Shown here piece by piece: positions 17,101-26,938 of a stretch of DNA of 64,000 bases (its first letter is position 1; each line of letters begins with the position of its first letter). Under the pieces are notes generated by a model. It made no database searches. It was not told where the DNA came from and saw only the letters and a program-made list of their open reading frames with translations. The stretch is from Citrobacter arsenatis (GTDB lineage Bacteria; Pseudomonadota; Gammaproteobacteria; Enterobacterales; Enterobacteriaceae): NCBI RefSeq assembly GCF_004353845.1, contig NZ_CP037864.1, positions 2,728,001 to 2,792,000 of the forward strand. The letters are read 5' to 3'. The translations under genes were made by a program, and so were the position numbers.

Positions 17101-19035
17101 ATGCTTCAGGACAACCCGCTGCTAGCGCAGCTTAAACAGCAACTACATTCCCAGACGCCACGTGCTGAAGGGGTGGTAAAAGCCACGGAAAAAGGCTTTG
17201 GCTTCCTGGAAGTCGATGCACAAAAAAGCTATTTCATTCCGCCGCCGCAGATGAAAAAAGTGATGCATGGCGACCGCATTGTTGCGGTTATCCATACAGA
17301 AAAAGATCGTGAATCTGCCGAGCCGGAAGAACTGATCGAACCCTTCCTGACGCGTTTCGTGGGTAAAGTTCAGGGCAAAAATGATCGCCTGTCCATTGTG
17401 CCGGATCATCCGTTACTAAAAGATGCTATCCCTTGCCGTGCCGCCCGCGGCGTTGAACATGAATTTAAAGAAGGTGACTGGGCCGTAGCTGAAATGCGCC
17501 GCCACCCGCTGAAAGGCGATCGCACTTTCTATGCCGAGTTAACCCAATTTATCACTTTTGCTGATGACCACTTTGTCCCGTGGTGGGTCACGCTGGCGCG
17601 CCATAATCTCGAAAAAGAAGCGCCGGACGGTGTGGCAACTGAGATGCTGGATGAAGGTCTGGTTCGTGAAGACTTAACCGCTCTCAACTTTGTCACCATC
17701 GACAGCGCCAGCACTGAAGATATGGACGATGCGCTCTACGCTGAAGAACTGGCCGACGGCAAACTGCAATTAACTGTCGCCATTGCCGATCCTACTGCCT
17801 GGATTGCAGAAGGCAGCAAACTGGATAAAACGGCAAAAATTCGCGCGTTTACTAACTATCTGCCGGGGTTCAACATCCCGATGTTGCCACGTGAACTGTC
17901 TGACGATCTCTGCTCTCTACGAGCAAACGTTGAGCGTCCGGTTCTGGCTTGCCGGATGACCATCACCGCGGATGGCGCGATTGAAGACAACATTACCTTC
18001 TTCGCAGCGACGATTGAATCGAAAGCGAAGCTGGCCTACGACAATGTCTCCGACTGGCTGGAAGGCGCCGGTGACTGGCAGCCTGAAAACGACGCGATTG
18101 CCGAACAAATCCGTCTTCTGCATCGTATTTGCTTGAGCCGTGGTGAGTGGCGTCATAACCATGCGCTGGTATTTAAAGATCGCCCGGATTACCGCTTTGT
18201 TCTTGGTGAAAAAGGTGAAGTGCTGGACATCGTCGCTGAGCCTCGCCGTATCGCAAACCGTATCGTGGAAGAGTCCATGATTGCGGCAAACATTTGCGCC
18301 GCCCGCGTACTTCGCGACAAGCTGGGCTTTGGGATTTATAACGTCCATATGGGATTCGATCCAGCGAACGCCGACGCTCTGGCCGCACTGCTGAAAACCC
18401 ATGGTATGCACGTGGATGCCGAAGAGGTTCTGACGCTGGAAGGTTTCTGCAAACTGCGCCGTGAACTGGATGCGCAGCCTTCTGGTTTCCTCGACAGCCG
18501 AATTCGCCGCTTCCAGTCTTACGCTGAAATAAGTATCGAGCCAGGTCCGCACTTTGGATTGGGTCTGGAGGCTTATGCCACCTGGACCTCTCCTATTCGT
18601 AAGTACGGCGATATGATCAACCACCGCCTGCTTAAGGCCGTCATCAAAGGTGAAACCATCGCCCGCCCACAGGATGATACCCCGGTACAAATGGCGGAAC
18701 GTCGTCGCCTGAACCGAATGGCTGAGCGTGATGTCGGTGACTGGTTATACGCCCGTTTCCTGAGTGACAAAGCCGGGACCGATACCCGCTTTGCAGCCGA
18801 GATCATTGACGTCAGCCGTGGCGGCATGCGCGTGCGTTTAGTTGATAATGGTGCAGTTGCATTTATTCCAGCCCCGTTCCTGCACGCCGTTCGTGATGAA
18901 CTGGTATGCAGCCAGGAAAGCGGCACCGTGCAAATTAAAGGTGAAGTGGTTTATAAAGTCACGGATGTGATTGACGTAACCATCGCCGAAGTTCGCATGG
19001 AGACGCGTAGCGTTATCGCGCGTCCAGCTGTGTAG
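17101..19035 (+). CDS. rnb: RNase II, 3'-5' exoribonuclease
   Basis: Processive hydrolytic 3'-5' exoribonuclease that degrades single-stranded RNA. It has 644 residues, the same as E. coli. Two N-terminal cold-shock-type domains are followed by the RNB domain with the metal-binding aspartates D201, D207, D209 and D210 in DSASTEDMDD, then a C-terminal S1 domain (RFAAEIIDVSRGGMRVRLVDNGAVAFIP). A strong terminator follows the stop. Confidence 0.98.
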   Translation: MLQDNPLLAQLKQQLHSQTPRAEGVVKATEKGFGFLEVDAQKSYFIPPPQMKKVMHGDRIVAVIHTEKDRESAEPEELIEPFLTRFVGKVQGKNDRLSIVPDHPLLKDAIPCRAARGVEHEFKEGDWAVAEMRRHPLKGDRTFYAELTQFITFADDHFVPWWVTLARHNLEKEAPDGVATEMLDEGLVREDLTALNFVTIDSASTEDMDDALYAEELADGKLQLTVAIADPTAWIAEGSKLDKTAKIRAFTNYLPGFNIPMLPRELSDDLCSLRANVERPVLACRMTITADGAIEDNITFFAATIESKAKLAYDNVSDWLEGAGDWQPENDAIAEQIRLLHRICLSRGEWRHNHALVFKDRPDYRFVLGEKGEVLDIVAEPRRIANRIVEESMIAANICAARVLRDKLGFGIYNVHMGFDPANADALAALLKTHGMHVDAEEVLTLEGFCKLRRELDAQPSGFLDSRIRRFQSYAEISIEPGPHFGLGLEAYATWTSPIRKYGDMINHRLLKAVIKGETIARPQDDTPVQMAERRRLNRMAERDVGDWLYARFLSDKAGTDTRFAAEIIDVSRGGMRVRLVDNGAVAFIPAPFLHAVRDELVCSQESGTVQIKGEVVYKVTDVIDVTIAEVRMETRSVIARPAV

Positions 19036-19049
19036 CATCCAGTCATCCA

Positions 19050-19090
19050 GCGACCTTTCTCATTTTGTGAAAGGTCGTTTTCTTTTTTCC
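19050..19090 (+). terminator. rnb terminator
   Basis: Hairpin CGACCTTTC...GAAAGGTCG with the loop TCATTTTGT followed by TTTTCTTTTTT, sixteen bases after the rnb stop. Confidence 0.9.
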
Positions 19091-19300
19091 GCCCAATTTC
19101 CCACCACGCACTACACTTCTTTCATTCGGTCAAATTTATTTTTTTACTATTTTCAGTTCCGTTGGCTTTGCTTTTTACGGATTCTGGATTACACATAAAT
19201 ATATAAAAAAAACAATACGTTCAGCCATAATCACCCTGAATGAATCATGGCTACCTATACTTTTGAGGCTCTATGCGCTTTAAACGGGATAGTACACATC

Positions 19301-21292
19301 ATGAAAGACGTCCGGGAGCGGGTTACGTTGTATAGCTATGTGGGCACTCATAACCCCTACTGGCGTTTGTCAGAGGATTGCAACATCTTGCATTTCTCTA
19401 ACGACGAAACGTCAGCCGCCGATCAGACCATCGAACTAAGGCCAGAACAAGCCGATCGCATTCGCGAGATGACGGTGATTACGTCAAGTCTGTTAATGAC
19501 GTTACCCATTGAAGATGACGACATACCTGTGCATCTGGTCGGGCGAAAAATCAATAAGCGCGAATGGGCCGGTAGTGCATCCGCCTGGGATGACACCCCT
19601 TCCGTCGCCCGCGATCTGGCACACGGGCTCTCATTTGCTGAGCAGGTCGTTTCTGAAGCCAATTCAGTCATTGTTATTCTTGATCGCATGGGCAACATTC
19701 AGCGCTTTAATCGCCTGTGCGAAGAGTATACCGGCCTCAAAGAACGGGAAGTCATTGGCCAAAGTGTATTCACACTGTTTATGAGTCGACGTGAGGCAGC
19801 GGCTTCGCGACGTAACATCGAGGTCTTTTTTCGCGAAGGTAACTCGTATGAGGTTGAGCGCTGGGTGAAGACCTGCAAAGGCCAGCGCCTGTTTTTGTTT
19901 CGTAATAAGTTTGTGCATAACGGTAGCGGCAAGAATGAAATATTTCTGATCTGTTCCGGTACGGATATCACGGAAGAACGCCGCGCACAGGAGCGTCTGC
20001 GGGTATTAGCGAATACAGACTCCATCACTGGCTTACCAAACCGCAACGCAATTCATGAGCTGATCGGCAACGCGATTGAAAACGCGGGCGATACGCAGGT
20101 CGGCATTGTGTATCTCGATCTGGATAATTTCAAAAAGGTGAACGATGCCTACGGGCATATGTTTGGCGATCAGCTTTTACAAAGCGTATCGCTGGCAATC
20201 CTCAGTTGTCTCGACGACAACCAGATACTGGCGCGCTTTGGCGGCGATGAATTCATTGTCCTTGCCACCGAAACATCCCAGGGCGCACTGGAAGCCACTG
20301 CATCACGCATTCTGACGCGCCTGCGCCAGCCCTTTCGCATCGGCCTGATTGAGGTCTATACCGGATGCTCTATTGGTATTTCCCTCGCACCGCAGCATGG
20401 TCAGGACTGTGAGAGTGTCATTCGTAACGCGGATACGGCCATGTACACTGCGAAGGAAGGCGGTCGCGGACAGTTCTGTGTGTTCTCTCCGGAAATGAAT
20501 CAGCGGGTATTTGAATATCTGTGGCTGGATACCAATCTGCGTAAGGCACTGGAAAACGATCAACTGGTTATCCATTATCAGCCAAAGATAACCTGGCGCG
20601 GTGAAGTGCGCAGCCTGGAGGCGCTGGTTCGCTGGCAGTCACCAGAACGCGGCCTCATTCCACCGCTGGAGTTTATCTCCTACGCCGAAGAGTCGGGGCT
20701 CATCGTCCCGCTGGGTCGCTGGGTTATTCTCGACGTTGTGCGCCAGGTCGCGAAATGGCGCGCCAAAGGTATAAACCTGCGCGTAGCGGTAAACGTTTCA
20801 GCCCGCCAGCTTGCCGACCAGACGCTTTTTACCGCACTTAAGCAGGTACTTCAGGAACTCAATTTTGAGTATTGCCCTATCGATGTTGAATTAACGGAAA
20901 GCAGTTTGATTGAAAATGAGCAACTGGCGTTGTCCGTCATTCAGCAGTTTAGCCAGTTAGGAGCGCAAATCCATTTGGATGATTTTGGTACCGGTTATTC
21001 ATCACTGTCTCAACTGGCCCGCTTCCCGCTTGATGCGATTAAATTGGATCAGACCTTTGTCAGAGATGTACACAAACAATCGATTTCACAATCGCTAGTG
21101 CGAGCCATTGTTGCGGTAGCACAGGCGCTCAACCTGCAGGTCATCGCCGAAGGCGTTGAAAGTGCAAAAGAGGATGCATTTCTGACCAAAAATGGCGTCA
21201 ATGAACGTCAGGGTTTTTTATTCGCCAAACCAATGCCAGCTGCCGCATTTGAACGTTGGTATCGCCGGCACCTAAGTAAAAAAATGCGCTAA
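19301..21292 (+). CDS. pdeR: PdeR (Gmr), PAS-GGDEF-EAL c-di-GMP phosphodiesterase
   Basis: Cytoplasmic c-di-GMP phosphodiesterase; in E. coli it acts as a trigger enzyme with DgcM and MlrA controlling csgD. It has 663 residues from the ATG at 19301. An N-terminal region is followed by PAS (about 105-225), GGDEF (RFGGDEF, 314-318) and EAL (SLEALVRW, 440-442) with DDFGTGYSS and AEGVE intact, so phosphodiesterase activity is expected. The frame extends to an ATG at 19247, but the 19301 start matches E. coli (MKDV...TLYSYVGTHNPYW). Confidence 0.93.
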   Translation: MKDVRERVTLYSYVGTHNPYWRLSEDCNILHFSNDETSAADQTIELRPEQADRIREMTVITSSLLMTLPIEDDDIPVHLVGRKINKREWAGSASAWDDTPSVARDLAHGLSFAEQVVSEANSVIVILDRMGNIQRFNRLCEEYTGLKEREVIGQSVFTLFMSRREAAASRRNIEVFFREGNSYEVERWVKTCKGQRLFLFRNKFVHNGSGKNEIFLICSGTDITEERRAQERLRVLANTDSITGLPNRNAIHELIGNAIENAGDTQVGIVYLDLDNFKKVNDAYGHMFGDQLLQSVSLAILSCLDDNQILARFGGDEFIVLATETSQGALEATASRILTRLRQPFRIGLIEVYTGCSIGISLAPQHGQDCESVIRNADTAMYTAKEGGRGQFCVFSPEMNQRVFEYLWLDTNLRKALENDQLVIHYQPKITWRGEVRSLEALVRWQSPERGLIPPLEFISYAEESGLIVPLGRWVILDVVRQVAKWRAKGINLRVAVNVSARQLADQTLFTALKQVLQELNFEYCPIDVELTESSLIENEQLALSVIQQFSQLGAQIHLDDFGTGYSSLSQLARFPLDAIKLDQTFVRDVHKQSISQSLVRAIVAVAQALNLQVIAEGVESAKEDAFLTKNGVNERQGFLFAKPMPAAAFERWYRRHLSKKMR

Positions 21293-21474
21293 TGCAGAGA
21301 AATTAAACGTAGTGAATAGCCATAAATGGACATTACATGCGGATCGTATCTGCATGTAATCACAGAATATATAATATTCTTCAATCGTTGAGGTTAATAC
21401 TATTTTTCCCTTCTCTTTTGCCATGAAATTCTGCATCATGAAATTCAAACTCAATTGCCATTAGGATGATGACC

Positions 21475-21657
21475 ATGTCTGATATCGACGCTCAGCGTCT
21501 GGCCGAACGTATTGATACCGTGCTGGATATCCTCGTTGCAGGTGATTACCACTCAGCCATTCACAATCTTGAAATTCTGAAGGCTGAACTGTTAAACACG
21601 GTCAAAGAAGATACCGAATCTTTGGTGAAAAAGCATAAGGCTCCGTGGGAGATCTGA
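21475..21657 (+). CDS. yciZ: YciZ, small conserved protein
   Basis: 60-residue protein, 57 in E. coli, nearly identical over MSDIDAQR.AERIDTVLDILVAGDYHSAIHNLEILKAELL; the middle differs and the C-terminus KAPWEI is shared. Function unknown. The third of three close ATGs is chosen because AGGA lies eight bases upstream and it matches E. coli. It lies between pdeR and yciT, as in E. coli. Confidence 0.9.
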   Translation: MSDIDAQRLAERIDTVLDILVAGDYHSAIHNLEILKAELLNTVKEDTESLVKKHKAPWEI

Positions 21658-21752
21658 TGACATCGCGCTTTTGATGTCGCTGCTATCAGCAAACTGCGGA
21701 CAATGCAGTTTCCGTTTAATTTCCGATACGATATCGCTATAAAATTAATACT

Positions 21753-22505
21753 ATGAATTCCCGACAACAATCTATTTTGCAGATGGTGACCGATAAAGGT
21801 CAGATGAGCGTCGCCGATCTGGCAAAAATCACCGGTGTTTCAGAAGTGACGATTCGACAGGATCTGAATACGCTGGAAAAACAGAGTTATTTACGCCGAG
21901 CACATGGTTTTGCTGTTTCATTGAACAGTGACGATGTTGAGACGCGCATGATGACCAATTTCACTCTAAAGCGTGAACTGGCTGAATTCGCTGCATCACT
22001 GGTCAGTCCTGGCGAATCCGTATTTATTGAGAATGGCAGCAGCAATGCGCTTCTGGCCAGAACGTTGGCTGAGCAAAAAGATGTCACCATCATTACTGTA
22101 AGCAGCTACATTGCCCATCTTCTCAAAGAAACGCCCTGTGAGGTGATTCTTCTCGGTGGTATTTACCAGAAAAAAAGCGAGAGTATGGTCGGCCCCTTAA
22201 CTCGCCAGTTTATTCAGCAGGTACACTTTAGTAAGGCCTTTATCGGCATTGATGGCTGGCAGGCAGATACCGGTTTTACCGGACGCGATATGATGCGTTC
22301 TGACGTGGTTAATGCGGTGCTGGAAAAAGGCGCAGAAGTCATTGTGCTTACCGACAGCTCCAAATTCGAAGCCATTCACCCTTACACCCTGGGTCCATTA
22401 GCGCGATTCAGCCGCGTAGTGACGGACTCCAGGCTCAGCGCCAGCGTACAAATGCAGCTCGAGCATTCAGGATTAACCGTCAATATCATTGACGCTCACG
22501 CATAA
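21753..22505 (+). CDS. yciT: YciT, DeoR-family transcriptional regulator
   Basis: DeoR/GlpR repressor of 250 residues. The N-terminal helix-turn-helix is at about 6-57 (VADLAKITGVSEVTIRQDLNTLE); the C-terminal DeoR sensor domain has GESVFIENGSSNALLA and a SKAFIGIDGW segment. E. coli YciT is an orphan regulator reported to affect osmotic and stress genes including the neighbouring osmB. A perfect hairpin follows. Confidence 0.93.
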   Translation: MNSRQQSILQMVTDKGQMSVADLAKITGVSEVTIRQDLNTLEKQSYLRRAHGFAVSLNSDDVETRMMTNFTLKRELAEFAASLVSPGESVFIENGSSNALLARTLAEQKDVTIITVSSYIAHLLKETPCEVILLGGIYQKKSESMVGPLTRQFIQQVHFSKAFIGIDGWQADTGFTGRDMMRSDVVNAVLEKGAEVIVLTDSSKFEAIHPYTLGPLARFSRVVTDSRLSASVQMQLEHSGLTVNIIDAHA

Positions 22506-22512
22506 AATCTTC

Positions 22513-22546
22513 AGGAGATGATTTGCCAGCAGGCAAATCATCTCCT
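22513..22546 (+). terminator. yciT terminator hairpin
   Basis: Perfect 15-base arms AGGAGATGATTTGCC/GGCAAATCATCTCCT with a four-base loop, eight bases after the stop. There is only a short pyrimidine tail (CTCTCT) after it. Confidence 0.7.
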
Positions 22547-22772
22547 CTCTGAGAGTTATCTGACAGTCCAATTAAGACTTTTTACCTGTCGTTAACAGGA
22601 TAAAGTCGTAAAATTAATGTTAGCGATATAACAGGAACGAACCTCCAACTTCAGGATAGTGTTTGTCATGCCTTCGCTAACAGTTTCACGGAAATATCTT
22701 CGATAGTCTTAATTTGGCACTATCCTTAAAGAACTATGGATTCCGTGAATCAATAATTCAGGAGAAAGTATT

Positions 22773-22991
22773 ATGTTAGTAACGAGCAAAAAAATGACCG
22801 CGGCCATTCTGGCGATTACTCTGGCAATGTCTCTGAGCGCCTGCTCTAACTGGTCCAAACGAGACCGTAATACCGCGATCGGTGCTGGTGCGGGTGCAGT
22901 AGGTGGTGCAGTCCTGACTGATGGCAGCGCGCTGGGTACGCTGGGTGGTGCTGCAGTAGGTGGTATTATTGGCCACCAGGTGGGTAAATAA
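22773..22991 (+). CDS. osmB: OsmB, osmotically inducible lipoprotein
   Basis: Outer-membrane-associated small lipoprotein induced by osmolarity and stationary phase in E. coli. It has 72 residues: signal peptide with lipobox L-S-A-C24, then a glycine/alanine-rich glycine-zipper tail (GAGAGAVGGAV...GTLGGAAVGGIIGHQVGK). An AGGAG ribosome site lies upstream. The 260 bp before it should hold the sigma-S/Rcs-controlled promoters; I did not resolve them. Confidence 0.96.
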   Translation: MLVTSKKMTAAILAITLAMSLSACSNWSKRDRNTAIGAGAGAVGGAVLTDGSALGTLGGAAVGGIIGHQVGK

Positions 22992-23050
22992 TCTACGGTT
23001 GAACGGCTCGATATAATAATACGTTTACTTTTTCAGGTCTGTATTATTAA

Positions 23051-23081
23051 AAAGCCACGGATTTTTTCCGTGGCTTTTTTT
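23051..23081. terminator. Bidirectional terminator between osmB and yciH
   Basis: AAAAGCCACGGA...TCCGTGGCTTTTTT: GC stem with A tract before and T tract after, between convergent genes, so it can end both transcripts. Confidence 0.92.
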
Positions 23082-23082
23082 A

Positions 23083-23409
23083 TTAACCGCCTGCCAGTTT
23101 AACCTTCATTCCTTTGGCTTCCAGCAGCGATTTAATCAGGTCGCGTTTATCGCCCTGAATCTCAATCACGCCGTCTTTTACCGCCCCACCGCATCCACAC
23201 TTTTTCTTCAGTTCAGCGGCTAATTTGGTCAGTTCAGCATCGTCTTGATCAATACCGGTGATCAGACACACGCCCTTCCCTTTACGGCCACTGGTCTGGC
23301 GCTGAATACGGACAATGCCATCGCCTTTAGGACGCTCAGGTGCCGTTTTCGGTTCATCAATTCGCCCGGTGTCGGTTGAGTAGACCAGGCGAGAGTTCGA
23401 GTCATTCAT
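23083..23409 (-). CDS. yciH: YciH, SUI1/eIF1-family translation factor homologue
   Basis: 108-residue protein with a SUI1 domain (about 28-100; KGVCLITGIDQDDAELTKLAAELKKKCGCGGAVKDGVIEIQGD). In vitro, E. coli YciH affects initiation fidelity; its physiological role is unclear. It begins immediately after the pyrF stop codon (TAA ATG) and is probably translated from the same message. Confidence 0.95.
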   Translation of the reverse strand: MNDSNSRLVYSTDTGRIDEPKTAPERPKGDGIVRIQRQTSGRKGKGVCLITGIDQDDAELTKLAAELKKKCGCGGAVKDGVIEIQGDKRDLIKSLLEAKGMKVKLAGG

Positions 23410-24147
23410 TTACGCACCTCGTTTCAGGGAGGTATTGATCATCTTCAGCGTCTGCGCGGGATCGGCCGACTGCGTGACCGGACGACCAATCACCATATAA
23501 TCCACACCGGCTAACTGCGCCTGCTCCGGCGTCATAATACGACGCTGATCGCCCGCCTCGCTACCTTCCGGGCGAATTCCCGGCGTCACCAGCTTAAATG
23601 CCTGACCAAACGCCTGCTTGAAGCGCACCGCTTCCTGAGCTGAGCATACGACCCCATCCAGACCACAATTTTGCGTTAAACGTGCCAGTTTTTCAGCATG
23701 CTCTGCAGGTGACAACGTCACACCAAGATCGGCGAGGTCACTGGCTTCCATACTGGTCAGAACCGTCACCGCAATTAGCAGCGGCGCGTCCTTGCCAAAA
23801 GATACTAAGGCCTCACGGGCTGCGGTCATCATACGCGCCCCGCCAGATGCATGAACGTTAACCATCCACACACCAAGATCGGCCGCTGCTGCAACGGCAT
23901 GTGCAGTGGTATTGGGAATATCGTGAAATTTCAAATCAAGAAAGACGTCAAAACCACGCAGTTGTAGATCGCGAACCAACTGAGGTCCAAAAAGCGTGAA
24001 CATCTCTTTGCCCACTTTCAAACGGCAATCACGAGGATCTATTCTGTCGACAAAAGCTAATGCTTTATCACGATTGGAATAATCGAGAGCGACAACGACA
24101 GGAGAATCAGTAACAGCACGAGAAGAAGATGAAGCAGTAAACGTCAT
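23410..24147 (-). CDS. pyrF: PyrF, orotidine 5'-phosphate decarboxylase
   Basis: Final step of UMP synthesis. It has 245 residues, as in E. coli. The catalytic set is present: D22, K44 and D71-x-K73-x-x-D76 (LDLKFHDIP). The start at 24147 has AGGAAGG upstream; the frame continues to 24207 without a matching N-terminus. Confidence 0.97.
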   Translation of the reverse strand: MTFTASSSSRAVTDSPVVVALDYSNRDKALAFVDRIDPRDCRLKVGKEMFTLFGPQLVRDLQLRGFDVFLDLKFHDIPNTTAHAVAAAADLGVWMVNVHASGGARMMTAAREALVSFGKDAPLLIAVTVLTSMEASDLADLGVTLSPAEHAEKLARLTQNCGLDGVVCSAQEAVRFKQAFGQAFKLVTPGIRPEGSEAGDQRRIMTPEQAQLAGVDYMVIGRPVTQSADPAQTLKMINTSLKRGA

Positions 24148-24337
24148 GACCAGACCTTCCTGAGGATGGGCGCCTGCAGTGGCGCAAAATGGGTAAACGG
24201 CGTGCATTCTACCTGCGGTAATAGAAAATTAACAGGCGCGATTACATTTCTACCGGACGAATCTGGCAGCGGAGGTTGAGGATGGATCTATGACACACCA
24301 CTAGTATGTTGTAACTAAAGTGGAGCTTTTTTAAAAA

Positions 24338-25507
24338 TTACAGCCCATCAAGTCCGCGAATGGGCTTAATGGTTGACCATGAACGACATGATGGGCAGTG
24401 CCAGTACAGCGTATACGCGGTAAAACCGCACTTCTGGCAGCGGTAGCGCGGTTTGCTACGTACCTGCTCCCCAACCATATCACGAAGAACCATCAGGCTC
24501 TCTTTGGCACGCCCTTCTTCTGCTTCGTTGAGATGATAATCCATCAGCTTGTGGAACACGCGCATCGTAGGATGGCGTTGCAGTTGACGAGTGATATAGA
24601 CCTGGGCGGTGTCAGTCCCTTCACGCGCCTCAAGGATATCGGCCAGCATTAGCTCAGCGGCGGCACCAGTATTCTCCTCAACAGCACGACGTAAAAACTC
24701 TGCCCACTCATCGTTTTTCCCCAGATGCTGGTAGCAACTTTGCAACATCTCCAGCGTTTCGCTGACCAGCTCTTTGTCCTGGGAAATTACCCGCTGCAGG
24801 CTTTCAACCGCCTTCGCATAATCGCCTTTTACCATGTACACGCGTCCCATCATGATGGATACCCGTGCACTGTTTTTATCTGCTGCAGCCCCTTTTTTCA
24901 GCAACGTCATCGCGCGATCCATCTCGTCGCTGCCTATTTGCTGTAAGGCCAGTTCGCAGTAAAAATGCGCTATCTCAATGCGCTGCTTGTCTTTACCAAG
25001 CTTCACCAGACGTTCCGCAACATCAATGGCTTTTTGCCATTCGCTGGTGGCCTGATAAATTTGCAACAGCTGCTGTGATGCGCCGACGCGGAAATCTGTT
25101 TCATCGGTAAGCTGATTAAACATGTCTTCCGCGCGGTCGTACAAACCCGCGGCCATGTAGTCGCGCCCTAACTGCTGTACGGCCAGCAAACGCTGCTCGT
25201 AGGTCAGCGAGGCACTTTCCATTAGCGTTTGATGGATGCGGATCGCGCGATCGACTTCACCGCGAGAGCGGAACAGATTTCCAAGGGTGAGATGAGCCTC
25301 AACGGTGCCTGTATCCTCTTTTAGCATATCAAGGAACAGATCCACCGCTTTATCTTGTTGGTTGCTCAGGAGGAAGTTAACCCCGGCGACATAGTCGCGG
25401 GAGAGACGGTTAGCTTCATCCTGCTTGGTTTGTTGCGCACTTCTGCGACCCATATACCACCCATAGGCAGCGGCTACAGGTAAAAGCAGAAACAACAACT
25501 CCAACAT
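24338..25507 (-). CDS. lapB: LapB (YciM), lipopolysaccharide assembly protein
   Basis: Inner-membrane TPR protein that, with FtsH and YejM, controls LpxC turnover and so LPS synthesis. It has 389 residues, as in E. coli: N-terminal membrane anchor (residues 1-20), a run of TPR motifs over about 35-330, and a C-terminal rubredoxin-type zinc site (CQKCG...CPSC). It follows lapA by six bases and is surely co-transcribed with it. Confidence 0.97.
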   Translation of the reverse strand: MLELLFLLLPVAAAYGWYMGRRSAQQTKQDEANRLSRDYVAGVNFLLSNQQDKAVDLFLDMLKEDTGTVEAHLTLGNLFRSRGEVDRAIRIHQTLMESASLTYEQRLLAVQQLGRDYMAAGLYDRAEDMFNQLTDETDFRVGASQQLLQIYQATSEWQKAIDVAERLVKLGKDKQRIEIAHFYCELALQQIGSDEMDRAMTLLKKGAAADKNSARVSIMMGRVYMVKGDYAKAVESLQRVISQDKELVSETLEMLQSCYQHLGKNDEWAEFLRRAVEENTGAAAELMLADILEAREGTDTAQVYITRQLQRHPTMRVFHKLMDYHLNEAEEGRAKESLMVLRDMVGEQVRSKPRYRCQKCGFTAYTLYWHCPSCRSWSTIKPIRGLDGL

Positions 25508-25513
25508 AAATAA

Positions 25514-25822
25514 TTATTCCTTCACAACCGACGAATCGGCAGATACCGCAACGTCGGTCGCAGGCGCAAGCTGGTTTTCCAGTCGTTTGATTTTACGTTC
25601 GGCGCGCGCAAGAGACACACGAACCTTTAGCCAGAAAAGGCCGCAAATTAACCAACCAATCGCAAAACCTGCGGCAAACAATACAGCAAGCAGCGTAGAG
25701 ATACGATACTCACCCTGAGCCAGCAGGTAATTAAACGTAACCTGTTGATCGTTTTGCGCACCTAATGTCACCGAAATAACAAAAATCGCCAACACCAGTA
25801 AGAAAATGAGTAAATATTTCAC
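25514..25822 (-). CDS. lapA: LapA (YciS), lipopolysaccharide assembly protein
   Basis: 102-residue inner-membrane protein with two transmembrane helices (about 1-20 and 42-66) and a charged coiled-coil tail, DUF1049 family; forms a complex with LapB. Same length as E. coli YciS. First gene of lapAB. Confidence 0.95.
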   Translation of the reverse strand: MKYLLIFLLVLAIFVISVTLGAQNDQQVTFNYLLAQGEYRISTLLAVLFAAGFAIGWLICGLFWLKVRVSLARAERKIKRLENQLAPATDVAVSADSSVVKE

Positions 25823-25965
25823 ATTACTTCCCGTTATGTGGTTTGAGCGAATAAATCGTGTCCAACTTACCGCGTTGAGCCCTTTAAATTACCATTTTCA
25901 CAACGAGTGCGAAACGGAAAAGCGCTTTCCGCTTTCTGATTTGAGGGCAAAATTTTAAAAATCAA

Positions 25966-26736
25966 TCATCGCTGACTTTCTTGTTCACGCTGCGCGATTT
26001 CTTTTGCCTCCTGCACCGGCGGCGTTAGTGGCCCACATACCCGCTGTGCGAGCCATGTTGCCAACGTCACCAGCAGCCACGAAATCAGCGTGGCCACGAC
26101 CAAATCACGTGGCCAGTGCATACCCAATAGCAAACGGCTACCCATAACGCCGGTAGCCCAGGTCAACAAAAGCACAATCGTCAACGTGCGCCTGCGCGGC
26201 CATAACAGCCCTACGGCCAGCAAAGCCCAACTGGCGGCAAACATCGTATGCCCGGATGGAAAAGCAAAACCCGTTTCTTTTTGCCAGTGCTTGCGTAAAA
26301 ACGTTGGAATATCCTGCTGTTCGGCCAATTGTTCCTGGACCAGGTGCCCACGTTCTTTACGTTTTAAAGTGTAGAACTCATCAACCGGGATATGGTGCGT
26401 TTTTTCCAACCAGACGACAAAGGGCCGTGGCTCCTGCACCCGATCTTTAACCCAGGACTTCACGCCCTGACCGACTAAAATCGCTGCCGCCAGAATAGCA
26501 AACAGCATTATCGCGGCTTTAAGGCGAAAGCGAAGGCACCACAGAAACCATGCACAGAGCACCACGTGAGTGATAATGCCCCACGGCTGCGTCACCGTTT
26601 CCGTTACCCAGTACAGCGCTTTTAACCACCAGACATTGTGTCCCGGCTGCCAGCTCCAGCCTGATACCCATACGGCAACCGGCATGATAAGTAGCAGTCC
26701 AGCCCCGGCGGCGGTGCGCTTTGCAATAGAAAGCAT
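25966..26736 (-). CDS. pgpB: PgpB, phosphatidylglycerophosphatase B / undecaprenyl pyrophosphate phosphatase
   Basis: Integral PAP2-type lipid phosphatase, 256 residues and about six helices. All three signature motifs are visible: KDRVQEPRP, FPSGH and SRLLLGMHWPRD. It acts on phosphatidylglycerol phosphate, undecaprenyl diphosphate and other lipid phosphates on the periplasmic side. The start at 26736 gives the E. coli-like N-terminus; the frame reaches 26766. Confidence 0.95.
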   Translation of the reverse strand: MLSIAKRTAAGAGLLLIMPVAVWVSGWSWQPGHNVWWLKALYWVTETVTQPWGIITHVVLCAWFLWCLRFRLKAAIMLFAILAAAILVGQGVKSWVKDRVQEPRPFVVWLEKTHHIPVDEFYTLKRKERGHLVQEQLAEQQDIPTFLRKHWQKETGFAFPSGHTMFAASWALLAVGLLWPRRRTLTIVLLLTWATGVMGSRLLLGMHWPRDLVVATLISWLLVTLATWLAQRVCGPLTPPVQEAKEIAQREQESQR

Positions 26737-26938
26737 TGCCTCTCCTTTTGTCGATAAGTCCCACAATCATAACTGAAAAATGTGCACTCCGGGAAAATTG
26801 ACAATTTTGTGCCATTCCAAAAGCGAATACGTGGTCGCGATTAGGTGAACGTCGCTGCCTTATGGCAAAATAGTGCAATACAGAACAGAAGCCGACAGGC
26901 AACGGCACGACGAGTGCCAGCATAATCTGGAGAATTAC

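Noticed and set aside
17917..18690. 257-codon frame antisense to rnb
   Set aside because: Shadow of a complete, conserved RNase II gene.
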